The notes under the pieces: generated by a model | Seen by the model: the letters and a program-made list of their open reading frames with translations, nothing else | What the model was told of the DNA's origin: nothing | Databases searched by the model: none | From: Paraneptunicella aestuarii | Lineage (GTDB): Bacteria > Pseudomonadota > Gammaproteobacteria > Enterobacterales > Alteromonadaceae | DNA length: 64,000 nucleotides | Assembly (NCBI RefSeq): GCF_019900845.1 | Contig: NZ_CP074570.1 | Span: forward strand, 1,116,001 to 1,180,000 | Reading direction: 5' to 3' | Translations under genes and position numbers: made by a program | Part shown: one piece after another, positions 30,913 through 42,961 of the stretch | Layout: each line of letters opens with the position of its first letter | Position numbering within the stretch: the first letter of the stretch is position 1

Positions 30913-32239
30913 AAAGCTTTTAAAGGATTCTTTTATCTATGGGTTTAGCGGCGTTCTATCGCGGTTTGCGACGTTAATTACAGTCCCTGTTTATTCTCGA
31001 GTTCTAGGTGTTGATGCTTTCGGCATACTGGATCTCTATATTACGATTGGAGCCGTTTTGTTTGTGTTAGCCGAGGTTCAAATCGGCTCAGGCTTCATGC
31101 GGGATTACTACGATTGTAAAAAGTCTAACGAGCATCACCAATTGCTTGGGAGCGTATTAGGTTTTTACACCGCCTCTTATCTATTCTATCTTGTTGTTAT
31201 CGTTTTTCTGTTGTATCTGTTCTCTGAATCTTTTCCTCAACATGCATGGAATCTGGTTCCTATCATCTTGGCTATTTTTCCTCGGCAACTCATTTACATT
31301 GCCGGAATATTGCTGCGTTTAGAAGGGCAAGCAACTCAATTTTTATCTTTGAACTTATCGCATTTTTTTCTGGTGGCTGCATTTGGGGTCGTTTACGTAT
31401 TCCAATTTGATGGTGAAGTGAAAGGTGTTCTTTTTGCGTCGTTATTGGCGCAATGTGTTGTGTCCGTATTTGCCATTAAATTGATTTTGCGCCATGTGTC
31501 TATTTCGTTTAACAAGCGTTATTTAAAGCCTCTACTTCATTATAGTGTCCCTATTGTTCCTGCTGTCCTTGGTGGGTGGGCGTTAGATGCGGTTGGACGA
31601 ATTATCATTGCGAATGAGCTGACCCCATTAGATTTGGGGATTTACGCTCTGCTGGTCAAAGTAGCAATGATTATGATCTTGGCAATCCAGGCCTTTCGTA
31701 TGACTTGGGAGCCGATCATGGTGAAGAAAATGTCGGAATCGGGGGGGGAAGAAACGTTTGCCAGGATCCTGCCTCATTATTTTGTTGTTTCTTTTGCATT
31801 TATCATTTTGATTCTGGCGTTTTCTCCTTTTGTTATGGCGATATTGGGTGGGGAATTAACTCAGTTTGGTTTGTTTACACTGGGATTGCTTCTTTTGGGG
31901 TATGCATGGCAAGGAAGTATCAACATCATTGCCGCTGGGAACGCTTATAAAAGAAAAACCTATCTCAATTCAATAGGTAGTTTGTCTGGGGCGTTTATTT
32001 GTGTATTGATTACCGTTGCTTTAGTGAATCAATTGGGAATATTGGCTGCTGGTTTAGGCTTCATGATCGGAATGATGTTGAGCTTTTGTATTACCTTCTA
32101 TTTTGCGCAGTCTATTCATCATATTAATTATAATTACACTGTGATTATTGGGTATGGCGTCCTTACTGTGTTAGCGGCATTACTCGTAGTTACTGCGGTT
32201 CTTTCAAATCCAAAAGCCTACTCAGTTGTTGGCTTATAA
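30896..32239 (+). CDS. wzx: Wzx-type polysaccharide flippase (MOP superfamily)
   Basis: The 447 residues have 12-13 predicted membrane segments. It begins LKDSFIYGFSGVLSRFATLI with VPVYSRVLGVDAFGILDLY, the standard opening of Wzx/RfbX proteins, and QAFRMTWEPIM occurs in the middle. It should flip undecaprenyl-linked repeat units across the inner membrane. It overlaps the membrane protein upstream by 17 bp, and its last 50 bp overlap the 3' end of the convergent acyltransferase gene. Confidence 0.9.
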   Translation: MPPRIKKLLKDSFIYGFSGVLSRFATLITVPVYSRVLGVDAFGILDLYITIGAVLFVLAEVQIGSGFMRDYYDCKKSNEHHQLLGSVLGFYTASYLFYLVVIVFLLYLFSESFPQHAWNLVPIILAIFPRQLIYIAGILLRLEGQATQFLSLNLSHFFLVAAFGVVYVFQFDGEVKGVLFASLLAQCVVSVFAIKLILRHVSISFNKRYLKPLLHYSVPIVPAVLGGWALDAVGRIIIANELTPLDLGIYALLVKVAMIMILAIQAFRMTWEPIMVKKMSESGGEETFARILPHYFVVSFAFIILILAFSPFVMAILGGELTQFGLFTLGLLLLGYAWQGSINIIAAGNAYKRKTYLNSIGSLSGAFICVLITVALVNQLGILAAGLGFMIGMMLSFCITFYFAQSIHHINYNYTVIIGYGVLTVLAALLVVTAVLSNPKAYSVVGL

Positions 32240-34103
32240 ATTGGGTTGATGATTGGGTCAGGTGTTGTCTATCACCAAAGTAAGACCAAGTATCATCATG
32301 GATTTTACAGCGGCTATTACAAAAAATATCTTTAGGGTTAATCACCTGAATGTTTGGATATTTTTGCATTGAGTTAAAAAACTCTTCTGAACTTATCATA
32401 TCGTTAGTATTTTCGATCTCAAGGTTCTTCAAATTATTAGAGTATTGGCTTTGATCCAGTCTAATTGACGGTTGAATAGATGCGGTTCCTTGTACAAACG
32501 GATGCCATCCAATGAGGATTATGTTTTCTGAAATATGAGAAAAATGGCTGATTGTTTGATCAATAAATGGCTGCCATTTTTGTGGGAGTTTTAGTTCTGG
32601 ATTGAAGTTAAGCACTCTGTCGTCGTAGGAATTCCATGATTGAGAAATGACGACATACTTATAGTGTTTGTTGAGATGATAAAGTTGCTCTCTTAATCCA
32701 TTACATGAAATATCGCTAAATTTTTCCTTGAAATCCACACCTTGGAGAAGTACGCATCCCCCCTTTGTTACAGTATCAACATTACTCAGGCTAATTCCCA
32801 AAGCATTACTCATAGGCACAACATAGTGCTGTAACACGGAGTCACCGATAAATAAGATGTCGCCGTTACCTTCCGTTTTTACGTTAAACCCCCGATTAAA
32901 ATTAGTGTGAAATGTTGAGGCGTGAGCTTTTGTTATCTCAATTGCAAAAGGATTTAAATATTGGAATCGCTGTTCAAAGCCGTTTGATTTTGCAATAGCG
33001 AGTCCGGAAACTGCAAAAACAGGCAGGAAAAAAGCGAGTTTTAAAGCTGTTCTTCCTTGCTTATTAGGCGTAGGTGTCTTTGACTTTTGCCTGATAGGTT
33101 TTTCTATGTATTTGTAGGTAACCCAAGACAGAGGCACACATATGCTGATTACCACAAAGAACATTTGTATTGGAGATAAGGCAAGTTCAAAGAAATGAAT
33201 AAACGACAACACGGGTTGATGATAAAGGTAGAGTGGATAGGAAATGAGCCCCATCATTACCATTGTACGGTTTGATAGTGTTCTGGATATTATTCCATTG
33301 TCAGGGAAAGCGATAAGCAAAGCTGTACCCAGACACGGCCAGAGGGCGTTTATACCTGGGAAGTTTGATGATTCATTTAATGTCATCATTGGGATTAGAA
33401 TCATGGCAATAGCAGTGACACTTATTAAGTGTTGTAACGGTTTCGTCAGCTTTTCTGAAATAGCATTAATTTGGGGTAAACATAATGAAACCAGCACGCC
33501 GAAAAGAAGTTCAAATGCTCTAAATTGAGGAAGAAAATAGCTGCTGGGCTTGCCCGATGTAGTCGCTATTTGTGACAAGATTAGAGACAAAATCAGTAAA
33601 CAAAGTGGGATCAGGGTCGTTAAACGCGTTAGATATTTTACCAAAAATATCAATATGAATGGCCAAACAATATAAAACTGTTCTTCAACACCCAAAGACC
33701 AAAGATGAATGAGTGGCTGGTAAGCTTCATTTTTGACGAAATAATCAATTCCTTGTGCAAATAGAATATTTGCAGCACCAATGGCTGAAAAGAATATTTC
33801 TTTGCCAAGGATATCCAGAGCTATATTGTCGTAAAAGATAACTCCAAACATTAGAGCGACGAATAATGTGATATTCAAGGCGGGAAGTAGTCTTAAGGCT
33901 CTTCGTTTGTAGAAATTGGAAAATGTGAATGTTCCTTGTTTTATCTCATCGTGAATGAGAGATGTAATTAAGTATCCACTAATAACAAAAAAAACGTCGA
34001 CTCCGATATACCCACCAGAAAAAAGGCTTAATTCTGAGTGAAACAATATAACGGAAAATACTGCTACTGCACGTAAACCATCAATATCGCTTCTGTAATT
34101 CAA
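32190..34103 (-). CDS. OafA/YrhL-type acyltransferase with C-terminal SGNH domain
   Basis: The 637 residues start at a TTG at 34103. AAGGA lies ~9 bp upstream, and the protein then begins NYRSDIDGLRAVAVFSVILFH, the usual family start; an ATG at 34178 would add 25 unrelated residues. The N-terminal acyltransferase-3 domain has about ten membrane segments, with YIGVDVFFVISGYLI and LWSLGVEEQFYIVWPF. The SGNH-like domain (~410-637) has FIGDSVLQHY and ends near DRQHLT. It likely O-acetylates the exported glycan in the periplasm. It is the only minus-strand gene in the locus. Confidence 0.88.
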   Translation of the reverse strand: MNYRSDIDGLRAVAVFSVILFHSELSLFSGGYIGVDVFFVISGYLITSLIHDEIKQGTFTFSNFYKRRALRLLPALNITLFVALMFGVIFYDNIALDILGKEIFFSAIGAANILFAQGIDYFVKNEAYQPLIHLWSLGVEEQFYIVWPFILIFLVKYLTRLTTLIPLCLLILSLILSQIATTSGKPSSYFLPQFRAFELLFGVLVSLCLPQINAISEKLTKPLQHLISVTAIAMILIPMMTLNESSNFPGINALWPCLGTALLIAFPDNGIISRTLSNRTMVMMGLISYPLYLYHQPVLSFIHFFELALSPIQMFFVVISICVPLSWVTYKYIEKPIRQKSKTPTPNKQGRTALKLAFFLPVFAVSGLAIAKSNGFEQRFQYLNPFAIEITKAHASTFHTNFNRGFNVKTEGNGDILFIGDSVLQHYVVPMSNALGISLSNVDTVTKGGCVLLQGVDFKEKFSDISCNGLREQLYHLNKHYKYVVISQSWNSYDDRVLNFNPELKLPQKWQPFIDQTISHFSHISENIILIGWHPFVQGTASIQPSIRLDQSQYSNNLKNLEIENTNDMISSEEFFNSMQKYPNIQVINPKDIFCNSRCKIHDDTWSYFGDRQHLTQSSTQFISQQLSRLLDLKEPQ

Positions 34104-34370
34104 AATTGTTATTCCTTTTGGGGCTCGCTGATAATGAGCAAATATGTAATTGGAATCAGTATGCTCAAATAGCAACATCCCGTTATAGTAAAAATTCTCG
34201 TTTGTTAGTCGAAGGAAAGAACTTATAATACATCGAGCTAAATTGAGAAGAGTGTAATACTGACATAGTAATCACGAGTTTTGAAGGTGAGCAAAACTGG
34301 TCTGATTGCTTTTTGCTCTGTCTGTTGCCCCTCTGAAGTCGAAACTACCCATCACTAGTTAATCGTTGAA

Positions 34371-35144
34371 ATGAGCTTGCGTAATATAATTAAACAATTA
34401 CTGAATGTTAAACGGTTCCCAATACTCTTGGGAAAGATAAAGACAAGATTAGGGGATGCCATTAATCCCAGAGATAATAAGAAAAATTTAAACTGGCTGG
34501 CAGAACAGAAGCAAGATTTCGCCGAGTATGCCAAATCTCTGGACGCTGAGCTTTGGGATGAGTCATTGGCCTATGCCAAACAGCTTGAAGAACATGCTAA
34601 TGACGTATTGAGCAAGCTCGATGTGACTTTAGGTGGGGGCGGTTTTTATCCGCTTATCTATTTTGTAACCCGTTATATGAAGCCAAATACTATTGTTGAA
34701 ACGGGGGTTGCGGCTGGGTATTCCTCTCACGCATTTTTATCTGCACTGGAAAAAAATCAAAACGGAGAACTGTTTAGCAGTGATTTTCCTTATTTCCGTT
34801 TGGAAAACCCGGAGCGCTATATTGGCATTTTAGTGCCTGAGTCTTTGAAGTCTCGTTGGAACTTGTTTATTGATGGTGATGCCAAGAATCTGCCGGAAAT
34901 AACAAAGCGGATTGAGCAGGTTGATTTGTTCCATTACGACTCCGATAAACGCTATGCTGGGCGTCAACAAGCGATGGATATGCTAAGACCTAAATTGGCT
35001 GCCAATGCCGTTGTGATTATGGATGACATTAATGACAACTCGTTTTTTATGGAGCTGTGCCTGTCTTCTCAACAACCATTCCGTATTTTTGAGTTTGGCG
35101 GTAAGTACATTGGGATGTTGGGTGATATCCACTCAGCTAACTGA
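34371..35144 (+). CDS. Class I SAM methyltransferase (Methyltransf_24-like)
   Basis: The SAM-binding region TIVETGVAAGYSSHAFLSAL lies at ~105 in this 257-residue protein, followed by VDLFHYDSDKRYAGRQQAMD and VVIMDDINDNSFF, typical of Methyltransf_24 proteins. The N-terminal ~80 residues are charged and helical. It starts a second plus-strand block after the divergent acyltransferase and is presumably a glycan O-methyltransferase. Confidence 0.75.
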   Translation: MSLRNIIKQLLNVKRFPILLGKIKTRLGDAINPRDNKKNLNWLAEQKQDFAEYAKSLDAELWDESLAYAKQLEEHANDVLSKLDVTLGGGGFYPLIYFVTRYMKPNTIVETGVAAGYSSHAFLSALEKNQNGELFSSDFPYFRLENPERYIGILVPESLKSRWNLFIDGDAKNLPEITKRIEQVDLFHYDSDKRYAGRQQAMDMLRPKLAANAVVIMDDINDNSFFMELCLSSQQPFRIFEFGGKYIGMLGDIHSAN

Positions 35145-35171
35145 TCTCGAATTGTTGAACACTGAGCCAAA

Positions 35172-36350
35172 ATGAAGGTGATGCATATTATAACTGGCCT
35201 TGGCACAGGTGGTGCCGAGGCTATGCTCTATAAGTTGCTGACGAAGTCCTGCAAACCTTCAGAGCAAGTGGTTGTTTCTCTTTCTCAAGGTGGAAAGCAT
35301 CGAGAGTTGCTGCAAAAGCTGGGTGTTCAGGTGCTTGAGTTGAACCTGAAACAAATTTGGATGTTTCCTGTTCGATTCATTCAAGTGTTGCAGCTTATCC
35401 GCAAAAAAAACATTCAGGTTATTAACGCCTGGATGTATCACGCCGCTTTGTTTGCCAGCTTGCTGAAACTGCTTTCCTTTGGGATTTCAATTCGATTGCT
35501 ATGGAATATTCGCCATAGCCTGCACGATTTAAAGCAAGAAAAAACCTCATTGCGCATCGTCATTCGATTACTGAAATACATGGTGCGATTTTCTGATGGC
35601 ATAATCTTTAACTCCCGAAAAAGTGCTACGGAACATGGCGTGTATTGGGATATGCAGGACAAAGTACATTTTGTTGCCAATGGTTTTGAATTAGAAAAAT
35701 GGTTGCCGAAGTCTAAGGTGGATAGTAACCACGCCAATTTATTGCGGGATCTGTGTGGCATCAAGTCTTCTGAAACTCGCTTGATTGGTCATGTAGGGCG
35801 AGCCCATCCGATGAAAAATCATCAAGGTTTGATAAAGGCTTTTCTAAGTGTGGCTGATAAGCATCCTGATGTTGATTTGGTACTCATTGGTAAAGGTACT
35901 CAAGAGTTGGATATTGGATCTGACGCCGCAGCTAATCGTATCCATTTGCTTGGTGAACGAAACGATGTGCAAGCACTGATGCCTTGTCTGGATTATTTCG
36001 TGCTTGGTTCAAATTGGGGCGAAGGTTTTCCTAATGTGTTAGGTGAGGCTATGGCGTGTGAGCTGCCTTCAATGACAACAGATGTTGGGGATAGCGCTTA
36101 TTTGCTGGATAACCATGAGTGGGTGGTTCCTCCTTATGATGAACTGGCTTTAGCAGCGAAACTGGATGAGTTGTTGTCTTTGGATGATGATGCTCAAGGG
36201 CGATTAGGGAAGCTGTATCGTGAGCGTATTGAAACTCATTTTTCTATTGCTTCAATCGCTGATATTTACGACGCGTTGTATGTTGGGGCCGATTTAGCTG
36301 CTGGCTCACACGTTAACTCAAAATCCGGGGCAGGAGCCGATACTCAGTGA
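35172..36350 (+). CDS. Family 4 glycosyltransferase
   Basis: This 392-residue GT-B enzyme has MKVMHIITGLGTGGAEAML at the N-terminus, a donor lobe with LIGHVGRAHPMKNHQGLIKA and VLIGKG, then the E-x7-E-like segment GEGFPNVLGEAMACELPSM. The C-terminal ~15 residues are Ser/Gly/Ala-rich and probably disordered. It adds one sugar to the lipid-linked unit on the cytoplasmic side. It overlaps the next gene by 4 bp (GTGA). Confidence 0.9.
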   Translation: MKVMHIITGLGTGGAEAMLYKLLTKSCKPSEQVVVSLSQGGKHRELLQKLGVQVLELNLKQIWMFPVRFIQVLQLIRKKNIQVINAWMYHAALFASLLKLLSFGISIRLLWNIRHSLHDLKQEKTSLRIVIRLLKYMVRFSDGIIFNSRKSATEHGVYWDMQDKVHFVANGFELEKWLPKSKVDSNHANLLRDLCGIKSSETRLIGHVGRAHPMKNHQGLIKAFLSVADKHPDVDLVLIGKGTQELDIGSDAAANRIHLLGERNDVQALMPCLDYFVLGSNWGEGFPNVLGEAMACELPSMTTDVGDSAYLLDNHEWVVPPYDELALAAKLDELLSLDDDAQGRLGKLYRERIETHFSIASIADIYDALYVGADLAAGSHVNSKSGAGADTQ

Positions 36351-37465
36351 AAAAACTCGTGTATTTTGTTTCTGAGGATTGGTATTTCTGTTCACATCGA
36401 TTGGAAGTGGCTAAATGTGCGCTTCATAAAGGCTACGATGTGTATCTGGTTTGTAATGTGGATAAGCATCAGAAGCAAATTGAAGATGCCGGCATTAAAG
36501 TTATTCCTATCAATATCGATCGTTCCAGCGTTGGCTTACTCGCTAATTTAAAATTGATGCACAATGTCTGGAAAATATTTCGTTCTATTCAACCCGATGT
36601 CGTTCACAATGTGGCGCAAAAGCCGGTGTTGTTGGGCACGATTGCTGCTCGATTATGTGGTGTCCCCAGAATAGTGAATGCATTAGGTGGTTTGGGGTTT
36701 GTTTTTATTTCCCAACATGCCAAGGCGAGAATATTGAAACGTATTCTTTCTTCGCTCTACCGCCTGTTGTTTAATTTGTCTGGTGTGACGTTGATTCTAC
36801 AAAATCGTGATGATTACCAGTTTTTTACCGATACACTGAATATTCGGGAATCACATATTAGCTTGATCCGTGGTGCAGGCATTAACATTGATGATTTTAG
36901 TTTTCAGGTGTTACCTGATTCGGATATCACAAAGGTGACACTGGTTGCCAGAATGCTTAAAGATAAAGGTGTTGGCGAATTTTTAGCTGCTGCAAAGCTG
37001 TTGAACGACAAACAGTTGAATGTGGAATTTGAATTAGTTGGCGATATTGATCCCAAAAATCCTAATTCTTATGCGCAAGATGAGTTAGTTCAGATCGCGA
37101 AAGAATCGGGCGTTAGCTGGCATGGGTCTAGAAGTGATATTTTCAATGTATGGAAATCGTCGCATATCTCTGTATTGCCTTCTTATCGTGAAGGATTACC
37201 GAAATCGCTTCTTGAATCAGCATCGGTCGGTCGGGCAATTATAACCACTGATGTTCCAGGGTGCAGAGAAGTGGTCAAAGATGGGTATAATGGTTTTCTT
37301 GTGCCTTTATATTCAATTCAAGAACTTGCGGATAGAATGGAACGACTTATTAATGATCGCCAGTTGTGTCAACAAATGGGCGAGAATGGTAGAAAAATGG
37401 TAGAAGAGCATTTTTCATCATATAAAGTTAACGAAAAAACGTTAGCGTTATATCAGGTAGAATAA
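36347..37465 (+). CDS. Family 4 glycosyltransferase
   Basis: The 372 residues begin MKKLVYFVSEDWYFCSHRLE, then VVHNVAQKPVLLGTIAARL and NALGGLGFVF, a pattern shared with PglA/WbpT-type transferases. The donor-binding segment is SYREGLPKSLLESASVGRAI. The start is GTG within the GTGA overlap. Relatives add the second sugar to an undecaprenyl-linked HexNAc, which would fit here, but the acceptor is not shown by the sequence. Confidence 0.9.
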   Translation: MKKLVYFVSEDWYFCSHRLEVAKCALHKGYDVYLVCNVDKHQKQIEDAGIKVIPINIDRSSVGLLANLKLMHNVWKIFRSIQPDVVHNVAQKPVLLGTIAARLCGVPRIVNALGGLGFVFISQHAKARILKRILSSLYRLLFNLSGVTLILQNRDDYQFFTDTLNIRESHISLIRGAGINIDDFSFQVLPDSDITKVTLVARMLKDKGVGEFLAAAKLLNDKQLNVEFELVGDIDPKNPNSYAQDELVQIAKESGVSWHGSRSDIFNVWKSSHISVLPSYREGLPKSLLESASVGRAIITTDVPGCREVVKDGYNGFLVPLYSIQELADRMERLINDRQLCQQMGENGRKMVEEHFSSYKVNEKTLALYQVE

Positions 37466-37547
37466 CTTTTTACGTAGCGGGCATTTGTCGGTGTAGAAAT
37501 TTGTCTGCGTAAATAAATAAAACGAATTAACACTAAGGACTGACTCA

Positions 37548-38894
37548 GTGAAAGTGACAGTATTTGGCATCGGTTATGTGGGCTTGGTTCAAGCTGCGGT
37601 ATTGGCAGATTTGGGCAATAGCGTGACCTGTGTTGATGTAGATTCAAATAAAATTGAATTATTGAAGCAGGGAGTTATCCCTATTCATGAGCCTGGTCTG
37701 GATGGATTGGTAAAGTCTAACTATGCGGCTGGACGATTGAATTTCACAACTTCAGCAGTGCAAGGTGTGACGGATGCCGAGATTATATTTATTGCAGTCG
37801 GAACGCCGATGGATGAAGACGGCTCTGCAGATTTGAAATATGTTCTGAAAGTGGCAGAAACTATCGGTGAACACCTGCAACGCTATTGTGTGATTGTGAC
37901 CAAATCTACGGTTCCTGTTGGAACGGGTGATTTGGTTGAGAATGCGATATCTGAAGTGTTGAGCAAGCGTAGCGTAGAGCTGGATTTTGATGTTGTCTCT
38001 AATCCTGAATTTTTGAAGGAAGGCGCGGCAGTTGCGGATTGCTCTAAACCTGATCGTATTATTTTGGGCACTGATAGCGAACAAGCGCTGGAGTTGATGA
38101 ACATTCTCTATGCGCCGTTTAATCGCAATCATCAGCGCACTATCGTTATGGATCGTCGCAGCGCCGAGCTAACCAAGTATGCTGCAAATTGTATGTTGGC
38201 GACCAAAATCAGCTTTATGAATGAAATGTCGAATGTGGCTGAGGAAGTTGGTGCTGATATTGAAATGGTGCGTAATGGCATGGGCTCAGATCCCCGCATT
38301 GGCTACCACTTTATTTATCCTGGCTGTGGTTACGGTGGTTCCTGTTTTCCGAAAGATGTTAGCGCGTTGATTAATACTGCTTCTCAATATGGCTATGAAG
38401 CGAGAATTTTGAAGTCGGTTGAACAAGTGAATCAGGATCAAAAGAACAAATTGTTGGGAATGATCCATAAATGCTACGGTGAACGTTTGGTTGGAAAACG
38501 TTTTGCGTTATGGGGCGCTTCTTTTAAACCCAATACCGATGATATCCGTGAAGCCCCCAGTTTAGTGGTTATCCGTGCATTACTTGATGCGGGCGCGACG
38601 GTAGTTATGTATGACCCTGTTGCTAATGAGCCTGTATGTCAGTTCTTTGAGAATGACATTAATCTTAAGCCTGTTAATGATGCCTTTGATGCCTTACAAG
38701 ATGCTGATGGGCTCATTATTTGTACGGAATGGAAGGTCTTTAAAGCGCCTGACTTTGACAAGGTGAAAAAGCGTTTGGCTGCTCCTGTTATTTTTGATGG
38801 TCGTAACTTGTATGATCCGGAATATATGGCCTCGCTAGGTATTGAGTATTACGGTATTGGTCGAGGTAAATCGGTTAAAGGGTATCCATCATGA
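37548..38894 (+). CDS. ugd: UDP-glucose 6-dehydrogenase
   Basis: The 448 residues start at GTG with AAGGA at 37534. NAD fold [42 protein letters not shown], catalytic Cys266 in [11 protein letters not shown], and C-terminal [17 protein letters not shown] are all present. It oxidises UDP-glucose to UDP-glucuronate, a second uronic-acid route besides the enzyme at 17725. Its stop overlaps the galU start by 4 bp, so glucose-1-phosphate activation and oxidation are coupled. Confidence 0.95.
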   Translation: MKVTVFGIGYVGLVQAAVLADLGNSVTCVDVDSNKIELLKQGVIPIHEPGLDGLVKSNYAAGRLNFTTSAVQGVTDAEIIFIAVGTPMDEDGSADLKYVLKVAETIGEHLQRYCVIVTKSTVPVGTGDLVENAISEVLSKRSVELDFDVVSNPEFLKEGAAVADCSKPDRIILGTDSEQALELMNILYAPFNRNHQRTIVMDRRSAELTKYAANCMLATKISFMNEMSNVAEEVGADIEMVRNGMGSDPRIGYHFIYPGCGYGGSCFPKDVSALINTASQYGYEARILKSVEQVNQDQKNKLLGMIHKCYGERLVGKRFALWGASFKPNTDDIREAPSLVVIRALLDAGATVVMYDPVANEPVCQFFENDINLKPVNDAFDALQDADGLIICTEWKVFKAPDFDKVKKRLAAPVIFDGRNLYDPEYMASLGIEYYGIGRGKSVKGYPS

Positions 38895-39781
38895 CAACTG
38901 TTAAAAAGGCTGTTATTCCTGTTGCTGGGCTCGGTACGAGAATGCTTCCGGCAACCAAGGCAATTCCCAAGGAAATGTTGCCTATCGTCGATAAACCACT
39001 GATTCAATACGTGGTGAAGGAGTGTGTTCAAGCGGGTATTAAGGATATTGTGTTGGTGACTCATGCCAGTAAAAACAGCATTGAGAACCACTTTGACACC
39101 AGCTTTGAATTGGAAGCGACTCTGGAAAAAAGGGTTAAGCGCCAGCTATTGGATGAAGTTCAGGCTATTTGCCCGTCTGATGTAACCATCATGCATGTGC
39201 GTCAAGGACATGCTAAAGGGTTGGGGCATGCTGTTCGTTGCGCCCATCCGTTGGTAGGAGATAGTCCTTTTGCAGTGGTTTTGCCCGACGTCATTATTGA
39301 TGATGCTTCTTGCAATCCAGTTAAAGATAATCTGGCTAAGATGATTGAACGCTATGAGCAAACTAACGCTAACCAGATTATGGTTGAGCAAGTGGATCGC
39401 AATGAAGTAAGCAAATTCGGGATTGTTGATGTTGATGGTGCGGAAATCAACGCTGGAGAGTTTGCCAAAATTACTCAAATGATTGAAAAACCGAGTGTTG
39501 AAAGTGCTCCTTCTAATCTTGCAATCGTTGGGCGCTATGTTCTGTCTCCTTCTATCTGGGCATTGCTGGAAAAGACGCCTCCGGGCGCTGGCGATGAGAT
39601 TCAGCTAACAGATGCCATTTCAGCATTGATGAGTTTTCAGGATGTTGATGCTTACGCTATGGTTGGTAAAAGCCATGATTGCGGCAGTAAACTGGGATAC
39701 ATGAAAGCGAATGTGGAATATGCTTTGCGTCATCCCGATATTGGCGCTGAGTTTAAAGAATTTATTAAGTCTTTGATTTAA
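38891..39781 (+). CDS. galU: UTP-glucose-1-phosphate uridylyltransferase
   Basis: The 296 residues carry the nucleotidyltransferase signature [20 protein letters not shown] at the N-terminus, then [13 protein letters not shown] and [10 protein letters not shown]. It makes UDP-glucose for Ugd and for cell-envelope glycans. It is the last gene of the glycan locus and is followed by a bidirectional terminator. Confidence 0.96.
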   Translation: MTTVKKAVIPVAGLGTRMLPATKAIPKEMLPIVDKPLIQYVVKECVQAGIKDIVLVTHASKNSIENHFDTSFELEATLEKRVKRQLLDEVQAICPSDVTIMHVRQGHAKGLGHAVRCAHPLVGDSPFAVVLPDVIIDDASCNPVKDNLAKMIERYEQTNANQIMVEQVDRNEVSKFGIVDVDGAEINAGEFAKITQMIEKPSVESAPSNLAIVGRYVLSPSIWALLEKTPPGAGDEIQLTDAISALMSFQDVDAYAMVGKSHDCGSKLGYMKANVEYALRHPDIGAEFKEFIKSLI

Positions 39782-39819
39782 CTTTCTTTAATTTTTTAAG
39801 CATACATCAAAAGATGAAA

Positions 39820-39859
39820 AAAGGTGCTGAACGGGAGAGGGAAAACCGCGAGCACCTTT
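39820..39859. terminator. Bidirectional hairpin between galU and the ComEA-like gene
   Basis: A 9-bp perfect stem AAAGGTGCT / AGCACCTTT with a 22-nt loop lies between two convergent genes. Read on the minus strand it is followed by a T tract, so it best serves the ComEA-like gene. Confidence 0.7.
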
Positions 39860-39908
39860 ACTTGTTTCTTCGTTTTATTCCTTCATGTAGCTTTCGCTAC
39901 CTGCAAAA

Positions 39909-40211
39909 CTAAACCGTTATTTTACCTTTGAGTTTGCCTAGCATACGATCACCGATACCTTTAACATTGGTTAGGGATTGAATGCTGCTAAACTCACCGT
40001 TTAATTCACGATATTCAATGATGGCCTTCGCTTTGGATTTGCCGATCCCGGGTAAGGATGAAAGCTGTGATTCACTGGCTGTATTAATGTTGATTAAAGC
40101 CGATTGAACAGCAACTGTTTGCTCCGTCCCCGAGGTTTCTGCAAAAGCGAAGTTAGTAAAGGCGCATTGAAGTAATGCAATAGTGAGAAGGCTTGTGAAG
40201 AGTTTCTTCAT
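39909..40211 (-). CDS. ComEA-family helix-hairpin-helix protein, secreted
   Basis: The 100 residues have a signal peptide (MKKLFTS..., ending FAFA) and two short helix-hairpin-helix motifs (INTASESQLSSLPGIGKSKA and IQSLTNVKGIGDRMLGKLKG). This is the soluble ComEA/YbaV type of gammaproteobacteria, a periplasmic DNA-binding protein implicated in DNA uptake in relatives. It is a single-gene unit. Confidence 0.9.
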   Translation of the reverse strand: MKKLFTSLLTIALLQCAFTNFAFAETSGTEQTVAVQSALININTASESQLSSLPGIGKSKAKAIIEYRELNGEFSSIQSLTNVKGIGDRMLGKLKGKITV

Positions 40212-40425
40212 ATTCCATTTCCTTTCCGTTAGTTAATAATTTTCCATAACCAGAGCTTGTTCACTCCGGCCTTTATAACAGCAATAAGGTAAAAATTAGT
40301 CAAGTATAGGTAAAAATCTAAAGTTATAGATTTTGGTAACTTAAAGATCGGATAGCAAAGTTGAGCCAGAGAAGAGATAGAGAAAAGCCAAGGGAGATAA
40401 AAATGGGAATGAGGGATATGGGAAA

Positions 40426-40453
40426 AGAGAGGTTGGGGGGAACCAACCTCTCT
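40426..40453 (-). terminator. Intrinsic terminator of the isocitrate dehydrogenase gene
   Basis: A perfect 11-bp stem (AGAGAGGTTGG and complement) has a 6-nt loop. On the minus strand it is followed by TTTTCCC. It begins 10 bp after the stop codon at 40464. Confidence 0.8.
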
Positions 40454-40463
40454 GAAATCTTAT

Positions 40464-41468
40464 TTATAGACGTTCCAGCAATGCTTGAGTGAAGTCTGTG
40501 GTTCCATGAGTACCACCCAAATCACGAGTTGTACGGTCACCAGATTCAATTACATCTCTTAATGCAGCAAGAATCTTCTGAGCTTTATCACCCATGTTCA
40601 GGTACTCAAGCATTTGAACCGATGCCAGGATCACTGATGATGGGTTAGCCAGGTTTTTACCTGCGATGTCGGGTGCTGAGCCATGAACAGCTTCAAAGAT
40701 CGCGCAGTCTTTACCGATATTTGCGCCAGGAGCCATACCCAAGCCACCGATTAAGCCTGCACATAAGTCAGACAGAATGTCTCCGAACAGGTTTGTGGTA
40801 ACGAGCACATCAAATTGATGTGGATTCATTACCAACTGCATGCACGCGTTGTCAACGATCATCTCTGTTGACTCAATATCAGGATATTCCTGACCGATTT
40901 CACGAGCGACTTTCAGGAACAAACCAGAAGTGGATTTCAAAATGTTTGCTTTGTGTATTGCTGTAACCTTCTTGCGGCCTTCACGTCTGGCTAGCTCGTA
41001 AGCAAAACGGACAATACGTTCGGCGCCATCACGCGTGATTTTGCTCATGGCTTCGGCTTCACGTCCGTCTTCCGATACAACTTGTCCCAAACCTGAGTAC
41101 ATGCCTTCAGTGTTTTCGCGCACAGTGATGATATTGATGTCTTCGTAGCGCGCTTTAGTGCCTTTGAAGGAAATCACTGGACGAACATTTGCGTATAATT
41201 GGAATTGCTTACGCAAGCTGACATTGATTGATGTAAAGCCTTCACCAACCGGGGTCGTTAATGGGCCTTTCAGTGTTACACGGTTTTTGGCGATTAAATC
41301 CAGTGTAGCCTGAGGTAATAGTTCACCATGATTTTCCAAAGCAACCAAACCCGCATCAGCGAAATCATATTCAAAGCCACATCCAACTTTGTCTAATACT
41401 TGCAGAGCCGAATCTACAATATCTGGCCCAATGCCATCGCCTTTAATTACGGTAATACGTTGTGTCAT
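40464..41468 (-). CDS. NAD-type isocitrate dehydrogenase (isocitrate/isopropylmalate family)
   Basis: This 334-residue beta-decarboxylating dehydrogenase has [18 protein letters not shown], the substrate loop [50 protein letters not shown] and [13 protein letters not shown]. The short length and the S-x-N-x-x-L-R loop fit the NAD-dependent isocitrate dehydrogenase group rather than the ~415-residue Icd. It converts isocitrate to 2-oxoglutarate in the TCA cycle. Isopropylmalate or homoisocitrate dehydrogenase is unlikely given the context. It stands alone with its own terminator. Confidence 0.85.
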   Translation of the reverse strand: MTQRITVIKGDGIGPDIVDSALQVLDKVGCGFEYDFADAGLVALENHGELLPQATLDLIAKNRVTLKGPLTTPVGEGFTSINVSLRKQFQLYANVRPVISFKGTKARYEDINIITVRENTEGMYSGLGQVVSEDGREAEAMSKITRDGAERIVRFAYELARREGRKKVTAIHKANILKSTSGLFLKVAREIGQEYPDIESTEMIVDNACMQLVMNPHQFDVLVTTNLFGDILSDLCAGLIGGLGMAPGANIGKDCAIFEAVHGSAPDIAGKNLANPSSVILASVQMLEYLNMGDKAQKILAALRDVIESGDRTTRDLGGTHGTTDFTQALLERL

Positions 41469-41630
41469 TGATGTTTCCTTTGAATTTAATGGTGGCTACT
41501 AGTCAGTTTAGCCTATTTACTGGTGTTTCGGGGTGCGCTTTATATCATTTCCCGAGCGACTTTTCTATATAGATAAATAGGTGTTTTTGGGCATTTCAAC
41601 GCAATTTGACGATGAAGCTGGTTGTAGTGG

Positions 41631-42793
<1,163 letters not shown>

Positions 42794-42961
42794 TAGACAC
42801 CTTTCTATTGAGTGGTAAGAATACCACCTAAATTGGTGTCCGGGATTATTAGACCACTACAGGTAAAAAGAAATTTTTTCCCAACTGATAAGCCCTATTT
42901 TTAAGGAGAAAAGGGAGTATTTTTTTTATGTGTTGTGACTATAAAGTTGATGAATGATCTC

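Noticed and set aside
34179..34370. Promoter TTGAGA-17-TAGTAA ahead of the 34371 gene
   Set aside because: The -10 box matches only three consensus bases; not strong enough to list as a feature.
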